The notes under the pieces are model-generated. The model saw nothing but the letters and a program-made list of their open reading frames with translations, searched no databases and was not told the DNA's origin. 11,569 bases of DNA from Russula earlei (lineage: Eukaryota > Basidiomycota > Agaricomycetes > Russulales > Russulaceae). The stretch spans positions 1 to 11,569 of the forward strand of contig JAGFNK010001284.1 in NCBI GenBank assembly GCA_025769875.1, read 5' to 3'. Below, in pieces: positions 1-7,557 of this stretch; within the stretch, counting starts at the first letter, position 1; each line of letters begins with the position of its first letter. The position numbers and the translations under genes were made by a program.

Positions 1-344
1 GATCGAGGAGGGAATGTAAACATAGGCGAGGGTGCCGTGAGTGAACTTTAGGTAATTGCAATTGCCAACCCGGGCTAACGAGCAGTTGTTGCCGGATTAT
101 TGAAGATCAAATCAGTACCCCTGACGCGTGATAGATAACGCGGCGTCAATCCTTCGGCTCCAGGGACCGAGGGAGTAGGGTGTCATCTGATAACAGAGGC
201 TTGTGAAGAGGGAAAAAATGATAAGCTTGTGTGTGAATCTTCGACTTTGGAATTTAGACATGGTCAGGGCCCATAACCTGTTGAAGCAGATGGGCGCAGG
301 TTATGATAAGAGCGATAAGATCCTTAAGATCTATCAAAAAATAT

Positions 345-473
345 TTCAGTATTGTGTAAGACAAGACTCTAATTCAGTAATACCTATCAAAAGATATCTA
401 CAACGCGTGATTAGTTGCGAGAGATAAGATAGGAACAGTAAGTACTCACTTCAGTATTGTGTAAGACAAGACT
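345..473 (+). repeat. Exact 24-bp direct repeat, two copies 105 bp apart
   Basis: The 24 bases at 345-368 recur exactly at 450-473. Both copies begin TTCAGTATTG and end ACAAGACT. Sequence between the copies is not repeated. Only the second copy is embedded in an inverted repeat (446-455 with 471-480). This is direct observation; the origin is unknown. Confidence 0.9.
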
Positions 474-480
474 GAAGTGA
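446..480. repeat. Perfect 10-bp inverted repeat with 15-nt loop
   Basis: The arms TCACTTCAGT (446-455) and ACTGAAGTGA (471-480) are perfect reverse complements around a 15-nt loop. The structure overlaps the second copy of the 24-bp direct repeat, so extra matching bases exist only at this copy. It is not followed by a T-run and fungi do not use bacterial-type terminators, so no terminator is called. It could be a small foldback remnant. Confidence 0.8.
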
Positions 481-1169
481 TCTATCGAAATACGATGCTC
501 TTAAGTACTCCAGAGCGTCTCTAAGTACACTGCAAGTAGCTACTATCAATAAGAAGCAAAGATCATACAAGGATCAGTCGTTAGTAGCTACCGATTGTCA
601 TCAATTAACTTATCATTGTAAGTAACACAGATCTCAGCATATAAGCTGAGCTGGTGATGCCCGGTCCGTGTAACCGACGCATCAACGCATCTGAGCTGTG
701 ATTACATCACAACATCCCAGGGTTGTGGTAACATACCAAATCACTCAAATCAATGATAATCTCAACAACTGGGGGTGACGAAGTTGAACGTGAGACAGGG
801 TATGAATGTCTGGCAAAGTCTTGAAGCAGACCAGAGGAGGTTAGCACAAAGGGAGGAATTGTTATTCAAGTAAGCAGCTAATGAGACTATATACAGCAGG
901 GAGTACTAAGGCGAGCATGATATGAAAGAAAGCATGAACGGGAATCAAAGATGTAAACATGAGATTGAGGTAAAGAAAACATGAAACACATATATCATTC
1001 CCATGATATCATAACATCCTCCTGTTGATCACATAATTGAGAGTGATGGGGTGAGAATGGGAATGTGAGACATTGAAGGCAGTGATTGCAGTTGTGCACA
1101 AGGGGGGAGATGGAGGCATTTGGGCTGAGTGCCCTCACATACAGTGGTGGTGATGTTCACGATCTTGTG

Positions 1170-1538
1170 TGAGGACCTCTTGTAAGGTATCCATGTCAGG
1201 AGGCTTTCAAGCACAACCTAGACCATGGGAATTGGGTTGCAGCGGAGGAGCTCCACCTCATGGCTTTTGAGTATGGCCAGCACAATGTGGAACAGGATGT
1301 CAAGTCCATTGAGAAACAAGATGTCCCACATGTGGAAAAGTGTCTACAACAACATACATATTCAACACAATGTGCAGACACAAGAGGTGGAGGGGAGTTG
1401 AGACCAGTTGGGCATGTGGGCAAGGTTGAAGAAAGGACAGGAAGGGAGGGAATGGAGGGGATTTGGCAGGTCACAGTTTGTTTCAGATTGGACATGGATA
1501 GCATCATGCTTCAGCTCATGGTATGCACATATGCATGA
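1170..1538 (+). CDS. Exon-like open frame of unknown function
   Basis: An uninterrupted plus-strand frame runs from just after a TGA near 1167 to the stop at 1536-1538, about 122 codons, with the first Met codon at 1260. Its amino-acid composition before about 1380 is ordinary (segments such as EAFKHNLDHGNW and EYGQHNVEQDVKS), so it could be an exon or gene fragment. After about 1380 it becomes Gly/Arg/Glu-rich, which reflects underlying purine-rich DNA. No domain is recognised. No promoter, clear splice sites or second exon can be tied to it. Minus-strand frames overlap it and look like shadows. It may belong to the same decayed neighbourhood as the pseudogene that starts about 550 bp downstream. 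Confidence 0.22.
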
Positions 1539-2087
1539 GTCAAGGTACATGGCGTAATGCTGGAGATTTGTAGGAGCATCAAAACCTGAAGTGAAAGAGT
1601 TAGCTGGTTCAGATGGACCTGCAGGGATATGGGTGCTGGGGGCACAGCTGCAGTACATACCTTCCCGTTGACTGGTGCCCACATTTTGTAACCATAAAAC
1701 CATAAAACCCCCAAAGAAGCCAGATATTGAAGTACATTGTCTGTTGCACTGTTCCAAATCATGGTATGGAGAACAATGAGCACCTTGAACACCACCAGAT
1801 GTCAGCCCACAACAAGGAAGAAACAAGAGTGCACATGAGACCTGCAAGTCATTGGTTCAGCTGTGTGGTATGGGCATTCACCTGAAGGGAAGGTAGACTG
1901 TAAGAGAAGAGGGAGGGAAGGAAAGGAAGTAGGGCAAGGAGTGAAGGTGAGCAAGAGGGAGGGAGATAGGGAGAGGGAGTATTTGTATTTGACATGTGCA
2001 ATTGCATGCTCCACATTTGAATAGAATTTACATAAAATATTCGTTGCCTTTTTACCTTTGCTATGTGTTGCCTGTTGCCTGTTATTC
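1539..2087. other. Intergenic stretch with a polypurine tract
   Basis: No supportable gene is seen. The stretch contains a short duplicated CCATAAAA motif near 1690-1708 and a long purine-rich run at 1902-1980. It ends just before the putative start of the decayed gene at 2088. Overlapping minus-strand frames translate to Cys/Ser/Leu-rich sequence of the kind produced opposite purine-rich DNA. Confidence 0.45.
1902..1980 (+). repeat. Polypurine (GA-rich) low-complexity tract
   Basis: About 79 bases are almost entirely A and G on the plus strand, broken only by isolated pyrimidines, with GGGAGGGA-like motifs recurring. Such tracts are common simple-sequence features of fungal intergenic DNA and can form triplex-type structures. 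It is too impure to be a microsatellite with a single unit. Confidence 0.75.
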
Positions 2088-2679
2088 ATGGGCAAGGGAG
2101 CAGTCCCAACATTCCAAAGGGCAGCCAAAGCAAAAAAACAGGCAGAGAAGAATCTGACTGCACCTTTGACCACATCCAATGATCCATCTCACCATCCTGC
2201 TTCTCTGGACTCTGTGGCTCATGCAACACCTAAAATTGGCACTGGAGTGCAGATGCCATCAGGACAGGTGGGGAATTGGATGAGAAGAACCATGTTGCAG
2301 CCCCAGGCCAGCATGTGACACATTCCTGTGGTGCAACAGCTGCTGTGTCTTCATCCCAAGCCAAAAAACCACCCATGGCATTGCCCCCTCTTCCCAGTGA
2401 GGGACATGAAGCTCCAAATGAGCCACAACCTATCCACCAAGCTTCCATTGCAATTTGAGCACTTCTCCAGCAGGAAGTTCTTGCAGAGGCTGGCCACAGA
2501 CAATGATGACAACTCAGTTGTAGATTCCCCTGTGTGGCAAGATGAGAGTGGCAATGTCAGCAATGACAGCATTGTTGAAGTCATGATGCAGAAGAAAAGC
2601 AAAACTGCTACTGCTCCAAAATGCAGGAAAGTGGCAATAGCACACGAGGATGAAAGCAAGTCAGAGGATGATGAAAATG

Positions 2680-2739
2680 GTTCGTCATGGCAGTCTTTGG
2701 TGTTCCTACTCACCTGATATTTTGTTGGTGTTGGTCCAG
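2680..2739 (+). other. Predicted 60-nt spliceosomal intron in the decayed gene
   Basis: The donor GTTCGT (2680-2685), a branch-like CTGAT at 2714-2718 and the acceptor CCAG (2736-2739) bound a 60-nt intron, typical for fungi. The upstream exon ends after the first base of a codon. Splicing makes that codon GAG and keeps the downstream frame open through 3017 (ETFSFTVEIINRQKGSHAMD). The intron contains an in-frame TGA at 2715-2717, so splicing is required to continue the frame. The agreement of signals, phase and length is good evidence that the surrounding sequence was once a real gene. Confidence 0.6.
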
Positions 2740-3472
2740 AGACATTTTCATTCACAGTAGAGATAATCAATAGGCAGAAAGGGAGCCATGCGATGGATAT
2801 TGTTACATTGACAATACCCTGGTGCACAATGCAACAAATGTTAGCACAACACCTCAATGTCTACCCCTCAATGCTACATGCACAGTATTGCCTCAGCACT
2901 GACCCCAAAGGCTCCCTTCTGCTTGACCTCACCATGCCAGTGCACCTTGATATGATGATCACATTACTCCAGCCCCTTGTTGTTCCTGCTCATCTTCAGA
3001 ATGGGAAGCACTCCACCTGAAAGATGAAAGAAATCAAGGTCCAAGTGACTAACAAAGATGATAAGATATCATCTACAAATAGTCGCCATCAGACCAAGGT
3101 GAGCCACAGTGACCAGATGCTTGAAACAAATGCTGACAGACATGCAGAAAAGCACCAAGTCCGGTAGTGTTCCACATGACAGCAATGCTGATATAGAAAA
3201 TTCTGCTAGTGAGTTGTTCCATAAACAGAGAATTGAAGTGCATCAGAAAATCTTGAACACATTCTCCTGTGACATACACAGCCTTCCAGACAAGCCTGCC
3301 TTGTGCTGGAAAGATCTGGTGCAACACTTGTGTTTTCTAATTTCAACAAGTGCTCTCAATTTCTGGTCATCAATGGCTGTAAGTACTTGGTGCCATGATT
3401 CATAGTGAAGTCAGCTTATATTGTTGGAAGGTCAAGGATCCCAAGACATATCCAGTGACCACAAAACTGGCA

Positions 3473-3496
3473 GGAATCAATCTGGGAATCAATCTG
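3473..3496 (+). repeat. Tandem 12-bp duplication, in frame
   Basis: The 12-mer GGAATCAATCTG occurs twice back to back (3473-3484 and 3485-3496). In the frame of the downstream pseudogene piece it adds four codons (GINLGINL). It is a small replication-slippage type duplication that preserves the frame. Confidence 0.85.
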
Positions 3497-3964
3497 TATG
3501 CTGGCAGACCTTGCTCACGAAGCCAAAATCAAATCCCTGCCATGACTATGTGTGGACAGCCTCAGCCACTCATCAACCTTCCATATGCCATCCCCCTGCT
3601 GCAATACAATTTCTATCTTCCTTGGTTCCCTCCAAGTCAACTGCCACCTCCCAATCTGACTTCAGGGCTCCTACCAGTAACCAATGTGGGAATTCTCCCA
3701 AACCCTGTTCCAGTGAAGATTGAAGTCCCAAAGATACACACTTGGCTTGTGTACTGTGACATGCACCCTGATCATAAAGGGGACAATTTCAAATTTCATG
3801 AAGAGGGCTATCGTCATATCAACCAGCTTGTTGGAGACCATATGGATGTGGAGAAACTATCAAGGTAGCTCAATATTGGGAAGGGCACAGCTGATTTATT
3901 GATTCAATGTGCAGAAGAGGACATGGTTCTTGTGAACACTGGAAGCTTTTCAATGGTTGGCTGA

Positions 3965-4218
3965 TCTCCTACTTATCATCACATTGTAACTTGCTCTTGT
4001 CCCTCCTTACAACTTTTATATATATAAGTGTGATTGTTTCTCCAGCATAGCAACAAACTGGAAGCTCAAGGAATATCATGCATGAATGCAGCATCACACA
4101 TGACAACACTGAAAGGTGCCCAACAGCAGCCCACTGTCACTCACCACATCACTCTGACCTACCGAGCCACCCCTCAATTGTTTGCCATTGTTTTCCGCTG
4201 CCATACATGAGGGCTCAC
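3965..4218. other. Flank between decayed gene and retrotransposon
   Basis: No gene is seen. A TA dinucleotide run (about 4016-4027) is the only notable feature. The stretch is host flank if the LTR boundary proposed at 4219 is correct. The boundary could shift by a few tens of bases because the matching 5' LTR is not available for comparison. Confidence 0.4.
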
Positions 4219-4537
4219 TGTCAAGACACGTACTGCTGATCACTAAGGACTCAGGAGCAGGTGGGCAGGGGTCGGAACAGATGGTACGCGGCGTAAACGG
4301 CGTTGAACAGGAGGACGAGCCAAACGACTAGAAGATACCAGATAGGGACTGGTACGTGTTGCAGGAGGCAGAGGCGAAGAGTAGAGGCCAGTGCAGCGAG
4401 GGGCTTTAAACAAGGCGGTCGTTGAAGAGTACCTTGAAGGCGAGGGAAGGCTTTAGACTGAGCAGTCGCAGGGGAGTACCCAGGAAGTGGAGAGTATCAC
4501 AAATGGACAGTCTGACGACTGCCATGCTTCATTGGGG

Positions 4538-4545
4538 CTTATATA
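4538..4545 (-). promoter_or_regulatory. TATA box of the LTR promoter
   Basis: TATATAAG reads on the minus strand at 4545-4538, followed by CCCCAATG. It lies about 500 bp into the proposed LTR, a normal U3 position, so transcription would start some 25-40 bp downstream (about 4510-4500). In the 3' LTR copy this promoter would fire outward into the left flank; its 5' LTR counterpart would drive the element. No other TATA-like site in the LTR is as good. Confidence 0.45.
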
Positions 4546-4664
4546 CAGTATACAGGATCGATTACAAAGCACTGGGGCTATTCTAGACTCTTTGATACCA
4601 TCCAATAGGACTACAGAGGCATAAACTTGCTTGTGTCAACTTTCAGGCTTACTGAGCGCATTAC

Positions 4665-4782
4665 TGATCATTGTGGAGCGATGACATCATTATGATGTCA
4701 CTGTGGAGCGCTTAGTGAGCCTATGAGGTCACTGTGGAGTCGCTCAGTCAGCCATGATGTCATTGGAGCCTTGATGACGTCA
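4665..4782. promoter_or_regulatory. U3 tandem repeats with bZIP-like palindromes
   Basis: Two adjacent 31-bp units (4692-4722 and 4723-4753) are clearly similar, with a truncated third from 4754 and a partial one before 4681. The core GTGGAG recurs at 4673, 4703 and 4733, with TTGGAG at 4763, an exact 30-bp step. Between the cores lie TGA/TCA half-sites. They include the 19-bp palindrome TGACATCATTATGATGTCA (4682-4700), TGAGGTCA (4724-4731), and the perfect CRE/ATF-type site TGACGTCA (4775-4782). The arrangement lies upstream of the TATA box in the LTR and is best explained as an enhancer array bound by a host bZIP regulator; that role is inference. Confidence 0.6.
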
Positions 4783-5046
4783 GATGATTTATGCAACAGT
4801 TTCTAAGAGTTTGTGCCGCTGTTTCGGGTCCATGGTGGCTGAGTGGCCATGTGGCTGCCACGCGATGATTACCCGATTAGGAAACTGGTGCCTGGTCGTG
4901 TTATAGTGCCTTTGCAATAGCAATATCTTGTACCGCAGGGGGGATAGCCCAGAAAATGGAAGGGAGTCGGCAATGCAAAGTGAGAGAGGTTCTTCTTGAG
5001 TAAAATAGGACAATCTTCGGCCAGGACTTGGCCTTGGTTCGTAACA

Positions 5047-5060
5047 TTCATCCCCTCTTT
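5047..5060 (-). other. Polypurine tract, plus-strand primer site
   Basis: On the minus strand AAAGAGGGGATGAA (5060-5047) immediately precedes TGTTACG. Ty3/Gypsy elements use such an RNase H-resistant purine run to prime plus-strand DNA next to the 3' LTR. The match is good except for the T in GATGAA. Confidence 0.6.
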
Positions 5061-5293
5061 ATAGACTTGTTGCTCCTGCAACAGTAGGGATTCGATTCTT
5101 TGGAAGGTGGAGTAGTTTGCATATGAAAAGCCGAAGTCTGTTTGTTCGTGGGGAGTTCTCCCTTGTTCTATGATTTGCTATGGGGATGGCTGTGGTCGAT
5201 TGGGTGCATGTGGTCGCAGGAGTTCTCTGGAAAGTTCGTTGGTAACAAGGATAAAGGTAGTCATCGACAGAGGTCATGATGAGAGTTGTTGGT
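5047..5293 (-). other. 3' region between pol stop and LTR, possible relic ORF
   Basis: The pol frame ends at TAA 5296-5294. Another minus-strand frame starting at ATG 5264-5262 reads through a single TAG (5180-5178) and then stays open across the polypurine tract into the LTR, ending at 4869. Its translation before the tract (for example TDFGFSYANYSTFQRIES) has ordinary protein composition, so a short third ORF is possible. No domain is recognised, and the last part inside the LTR looks non-coding. A second overlapping frame ends at 5059. Confidence 0.25.
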
Positions 5294-7231
5294 TTAGGGG
5301 TTACTCCTGGTGGGAATTGTTCTAAGCGCCTTCGGGTATTTCCGATGGAAGTCTTTAACGAGTGATTGCGCTCTTGATAGGTTAGATGCTGGCTCCCAAG
5401 TATTTTCTGCAACCGTATACCCTTTCCATTTAACTAGGTATTGGATTCCTTTGCGGTTTGGGGAGAGCCGAGAGTTTAGGATCTGTTCTACTTCATATTG
5501 TTCTTCTCCTTCGACTAATATTGGTGGCGGGTTTGAAAAGTTAGGACCATGGGCAATGGTTTCTTTGTAAGGTTTAATCAGGGAGTGGTGAAAAACCGGG
5601 TGTATCTTCCAAGACTTTGGTAGCTCGAGGCGAACATTTACTGGATAGGCAGTGGTGACTTTGAATGGCCCATAGCGTCGAGGGGCTAGTTTTGCTTTTG
5701 GGTGAGTGGTTCGTAGATTCGTGGCTTCCAGCCATACTTGATCCCCTTCTTTAAAACGAAATGTGGAGGATTGAGGTCCTGATTGCCTCATGATTTCCGT
5801 TGCTCGGTTCAGGGAGGCAGCTACTTCTTCTCTGAGTTGGTTTAATCTTGATAGTCTTTCTTGGATCGAAGGGAACTTTGATGTAAAGGCAAGGGGCGGA
5901 GCAAATGTTGGGTTAAAGCCATACCAGACTTCAAACGGGGGTTTGTTCGTAGCACTGTGTTGTCTGGCATTATGTGCGAACTCCATAAAGGGAACTAGTT
6001 CTGCCCAATTGTCTGCTTGATGGTTGCAAAATATTCGTAGGTATTGTTCTAGTTCTTGGTTAACTCGTTCTGTTTCTCCATCTGTCTGTGGGTGATATGC
6101 TGTGCTTAATGATACTTTGACATTTAACTTCTTCCATAGTTCTTGAGTGACTTTTGCTGCGAACTGAGGGCCTCTGTCCGATATTATTTGTGTTGGGAGC
6201 CCTATTCTTCTCCAGACGTTGTTCATGATTAGTGTCGCTGTTTCATCTGCTGTGATTGTCTTGTGGCAAGGGGTAATGATTATTGCTTTACTGAATCGAT
6301 CTACCACGACTAGGAGGCTGTCGAAGCCTTGTGAAATCGGTAGGTCTGTGATAAAGTCCATAGTAATGCTTTTCCATACTTCTCCAGCTGGTGTAATCGG
6401 TACAAGGGGTGTTTCTGTCTTTGGACGGTTCTTGGTACTTTGGCAAATTGCGCAACCATCTACATAACTTTTGACATAAGTTAGCATTCCTGGCCACCAA
6501 TAGTTTCGGCTGATTAGTTCATAAGTTTTCCATTGGCCAGGATGCCCAGTGGCAAGGGAGTCGTGGTGTAGTTTTAGAATTTTCTTTCTTAGGGTGTCGT
6601 TGTTTGGGATATAGACTTTTCCTTTGAATAGTATTAGTCCATCTTCAAGGTTCCAGTCCTGTAAGCCTTTGGATAGTCGCCTTGGTCCATTCTTTATAAT
6701 GATTGCTAACGCGTTAGATACTTCTGGGTCATAGTCTTTGCTAGATCGTAGTTGTTGTCGAAGTTCCTGGTCGCCGATTGGTTCTGTAGCAGAGGTGCGT
6801 GTTGCTCTAATTTTAAAAAATTTGTCATCTAGGAGCACCTTTCCATCATTTTCGTTTTGTATCCCCTCTTTAAAGTCTGGCCGCCTGGACAGACCGTCTG
6901 CTTTGTTCATAGTTCCTGGGTGGTGGGTGATGGTGAAGTCGAAATTGCTGAGGAGGAGTGCCCATCGGGCTTGTCGTCTCGTGAGTTTTTGTTTTGTCAT
7001 GAAGTATGTCAAGTTATTGTGGTCTGTCCATAGATCAATGGGGTGTGTAGCGCCTTCAAGGTAGTGTCGGAAGTGCCAGAGGGATAAGACGATAGCAAGG
7101 AGTTCTTTATCGTAGATCATGTAATTTCGTTGTGCGGGGTCCAAGGATTTCGAGAAATAGGCTACTGGGTGATATCTGTTAAATTCAGTCGGGTTGTTCC
7201 AAGATTGCACCGACAGCAAAGTCACTTGCAT
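5294..7231 (-). pseudogene. pol: pol C-terminal part: RNase H, integrase, chromodomain
   Basis: Open for 645 codons; genuine homology starts near residue 15, after a frame shift at about 7188. RNase H residues seen are E43 (YDKELL), D70 (LWTDHNN) and D112 (NKADGLSRR). The first RNase H Asp (CDASDF) lies in the preceding frame at 7232-7230. The integrase has a HHCC zinc-binding domain (H223 or H222, H230, C260, C263), then a DDE core with D292, D352 (SDRGPQF) and E388 (DGETERVN) in the expected D-35-E spacing. These integrate the cDNA in the nucleus. A GPY/F motif (RRYGPF, 518-523) follows. The chromodomain spans about residues 579-628 (5497-5348), with cage aromatics Y579, W602 and Y605 in YEVEQIL and VKWKGY, followed by NTWEP. 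In chromoviruses this domain is known to bind methylated histone H3 and steer insertion to heterochromatin. The Met at the start is not a real initiator; this is the tail of the Pol polyprotein. Confidence 0.92.
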
Positions 7232-7557
7232 CGCAGATGAGTCGAAAGGGTTTCGTGTGGTTAGGTAACATGAGGATTGGGGCCTGTTGTGAATGCTTGG
7301 ATTAGTTTCTGAAATGCTTGTTCTTCATCGTCTTCCCACTTGAAGGGGTTTTCTTTCTTTGTTAAGTTAAACAAGGGCCGTGCTATTCGAGAGTATTGGT
7401 GGATAAATCGTCGATAGAAGTTGCAGAATCCTAGAAATGCTTGTACTTCCGTAACATTGGTCGGAGTAGGCCACTTTGTAATGCCTATTAACTTGTCTTG
7501 GTCCATGGATATTCGTCCTTGGGAGATATTGATGCCTAGGTAACTAATAGAGGTTTG
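7188..7557 (-). pseudogene. pol: pol middle part: RT thumb/connection and RNase H start, broken
   Basis: Directly after the in-frame TGA at 7560-7558 the same frame continues QTSISYLGINISQGRISMD, then the Gypsy RT motif LGFCNFYRRFI, showing that the TGA interrupts a single original frame. The frame fails at TAA 7263-7261. Shifting one base at about 7283 (within the GGCCCC run) restores APIL and then KPFRLICDASDFAVGAILEQ, the beginning of RNase H with its first catalytic Asp. A second one-base shift at about 7188 leads into the next part. Both shifts fit single extra bases in this copy. Protein ending here would lack integrase, so Pol from this copy should be non-functional. Confidence 0.85.

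Larger units (their letters stand above)
1..1169. other. Non-coding, repeat-containing left flank
   Basis: No convincing gene is visible here. The only sizeable frame is a 74-codon plus-strand stretch at 203-427 with no recognisable motif; it contains one copy of a duplicated 24-mer and I do not call it a gene. The region holds several short inverted repeats, for example CTCAGC-N6-GCTGAG near 633-650, a near-palindrome at about 51-66, and the hairpin at 446-480 listed separately. The motif AAGTAC followed by TC or AC recurs near 440, 502 and 523. This pattern of small repeats could be an old transposon edge or LTR remnant, but no element boundary can be assigned from sequence alone. Confidence 0.4.
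2088..3964 (+). pseudogene. Decayed multi-exon gene, function unknown, SAM-like C-terminal segment
   Basis: A plus-strand gene remnant. A plausible start is the ATG at 2088 (MGKGAVPTFQRAAKAKKQAE), a basic, Lys/Ala-rich N-terminus. The best-looking reading moves from one frame (2088 to about 2275) to a second (2276-2455, Ala/Pro-rich) and back (about 2457-2679), implying two indels. The third part is acidic and Ser/Asp/Lys-rich (DNDDNSVVDSPVWQDES, then DESKSEDDENG). A 60-nt intron (2680-2739) then joins in frame to an exon ending at a TGA (3018-3020). Later coding-like pieces lie at about 3109-3378 and 3431-3865 in other frames. The last piece has a Pro-rich linker followed by PKIHTWLVYCDMH and a helical segment interrupted by TAG (3866-3868), where reading through continues LNIGKGTADLLIQCAEED before TGA at 3962-3964. 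That tail resembles small SAM-like helical ends seen in repeated, transposon-associated fungal proteins; this is recollection of pattern, not a search result. GTAAGT at 3379-3384 may be another donor, but its acceptor is unclear. Function is not recognised. Confidence 0.5.
4219..5046 (-). repeat. Candidate 3' LTR (TG...CA, about 828 bp)
   Basis: The inner edge is set by a purine-rich tract directly followed on the minus strand by TGTTACGAACC at 5046. A TG start after a polypurine tract is the expected plus-strand priming arrangement. The outer edge is placed at 4219, where the minus strand ends in CTTGACA, giving a short TGT/ACA terminal match. U3 would contain the 30-31 bp repeats and the TATA box at 4545-4538; R and U5 would follow down to 4219. 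The outer edge is uncertain because no second LTR or target-site duplication is available in this window. Confidence 0.55.

Noticed and set aside
203..427. A 74-codon plus-strand frame with passable composition
   Set aside because: No domain, no start context or splice evidence, and it contains one copy of a 24-bp repeat whose second copy is in a non-coding hairpin.
1362..1847. A 161-codon minus-strand frame
   Set aside because: Cys/Ser/Pro-rich composition reflects the antisense of purine-rich DNA, there is no domain, and it overlaps the more protein-like plus-strand frame.
3379..3430. A second intron in the decayed gene starting GTAAGT
   Set aside because: The donor is good, but the only acceptor that keeps frame is AAG after 52 nt, which is unfavourable; I mention it in the pseudogene entry but do not call it.
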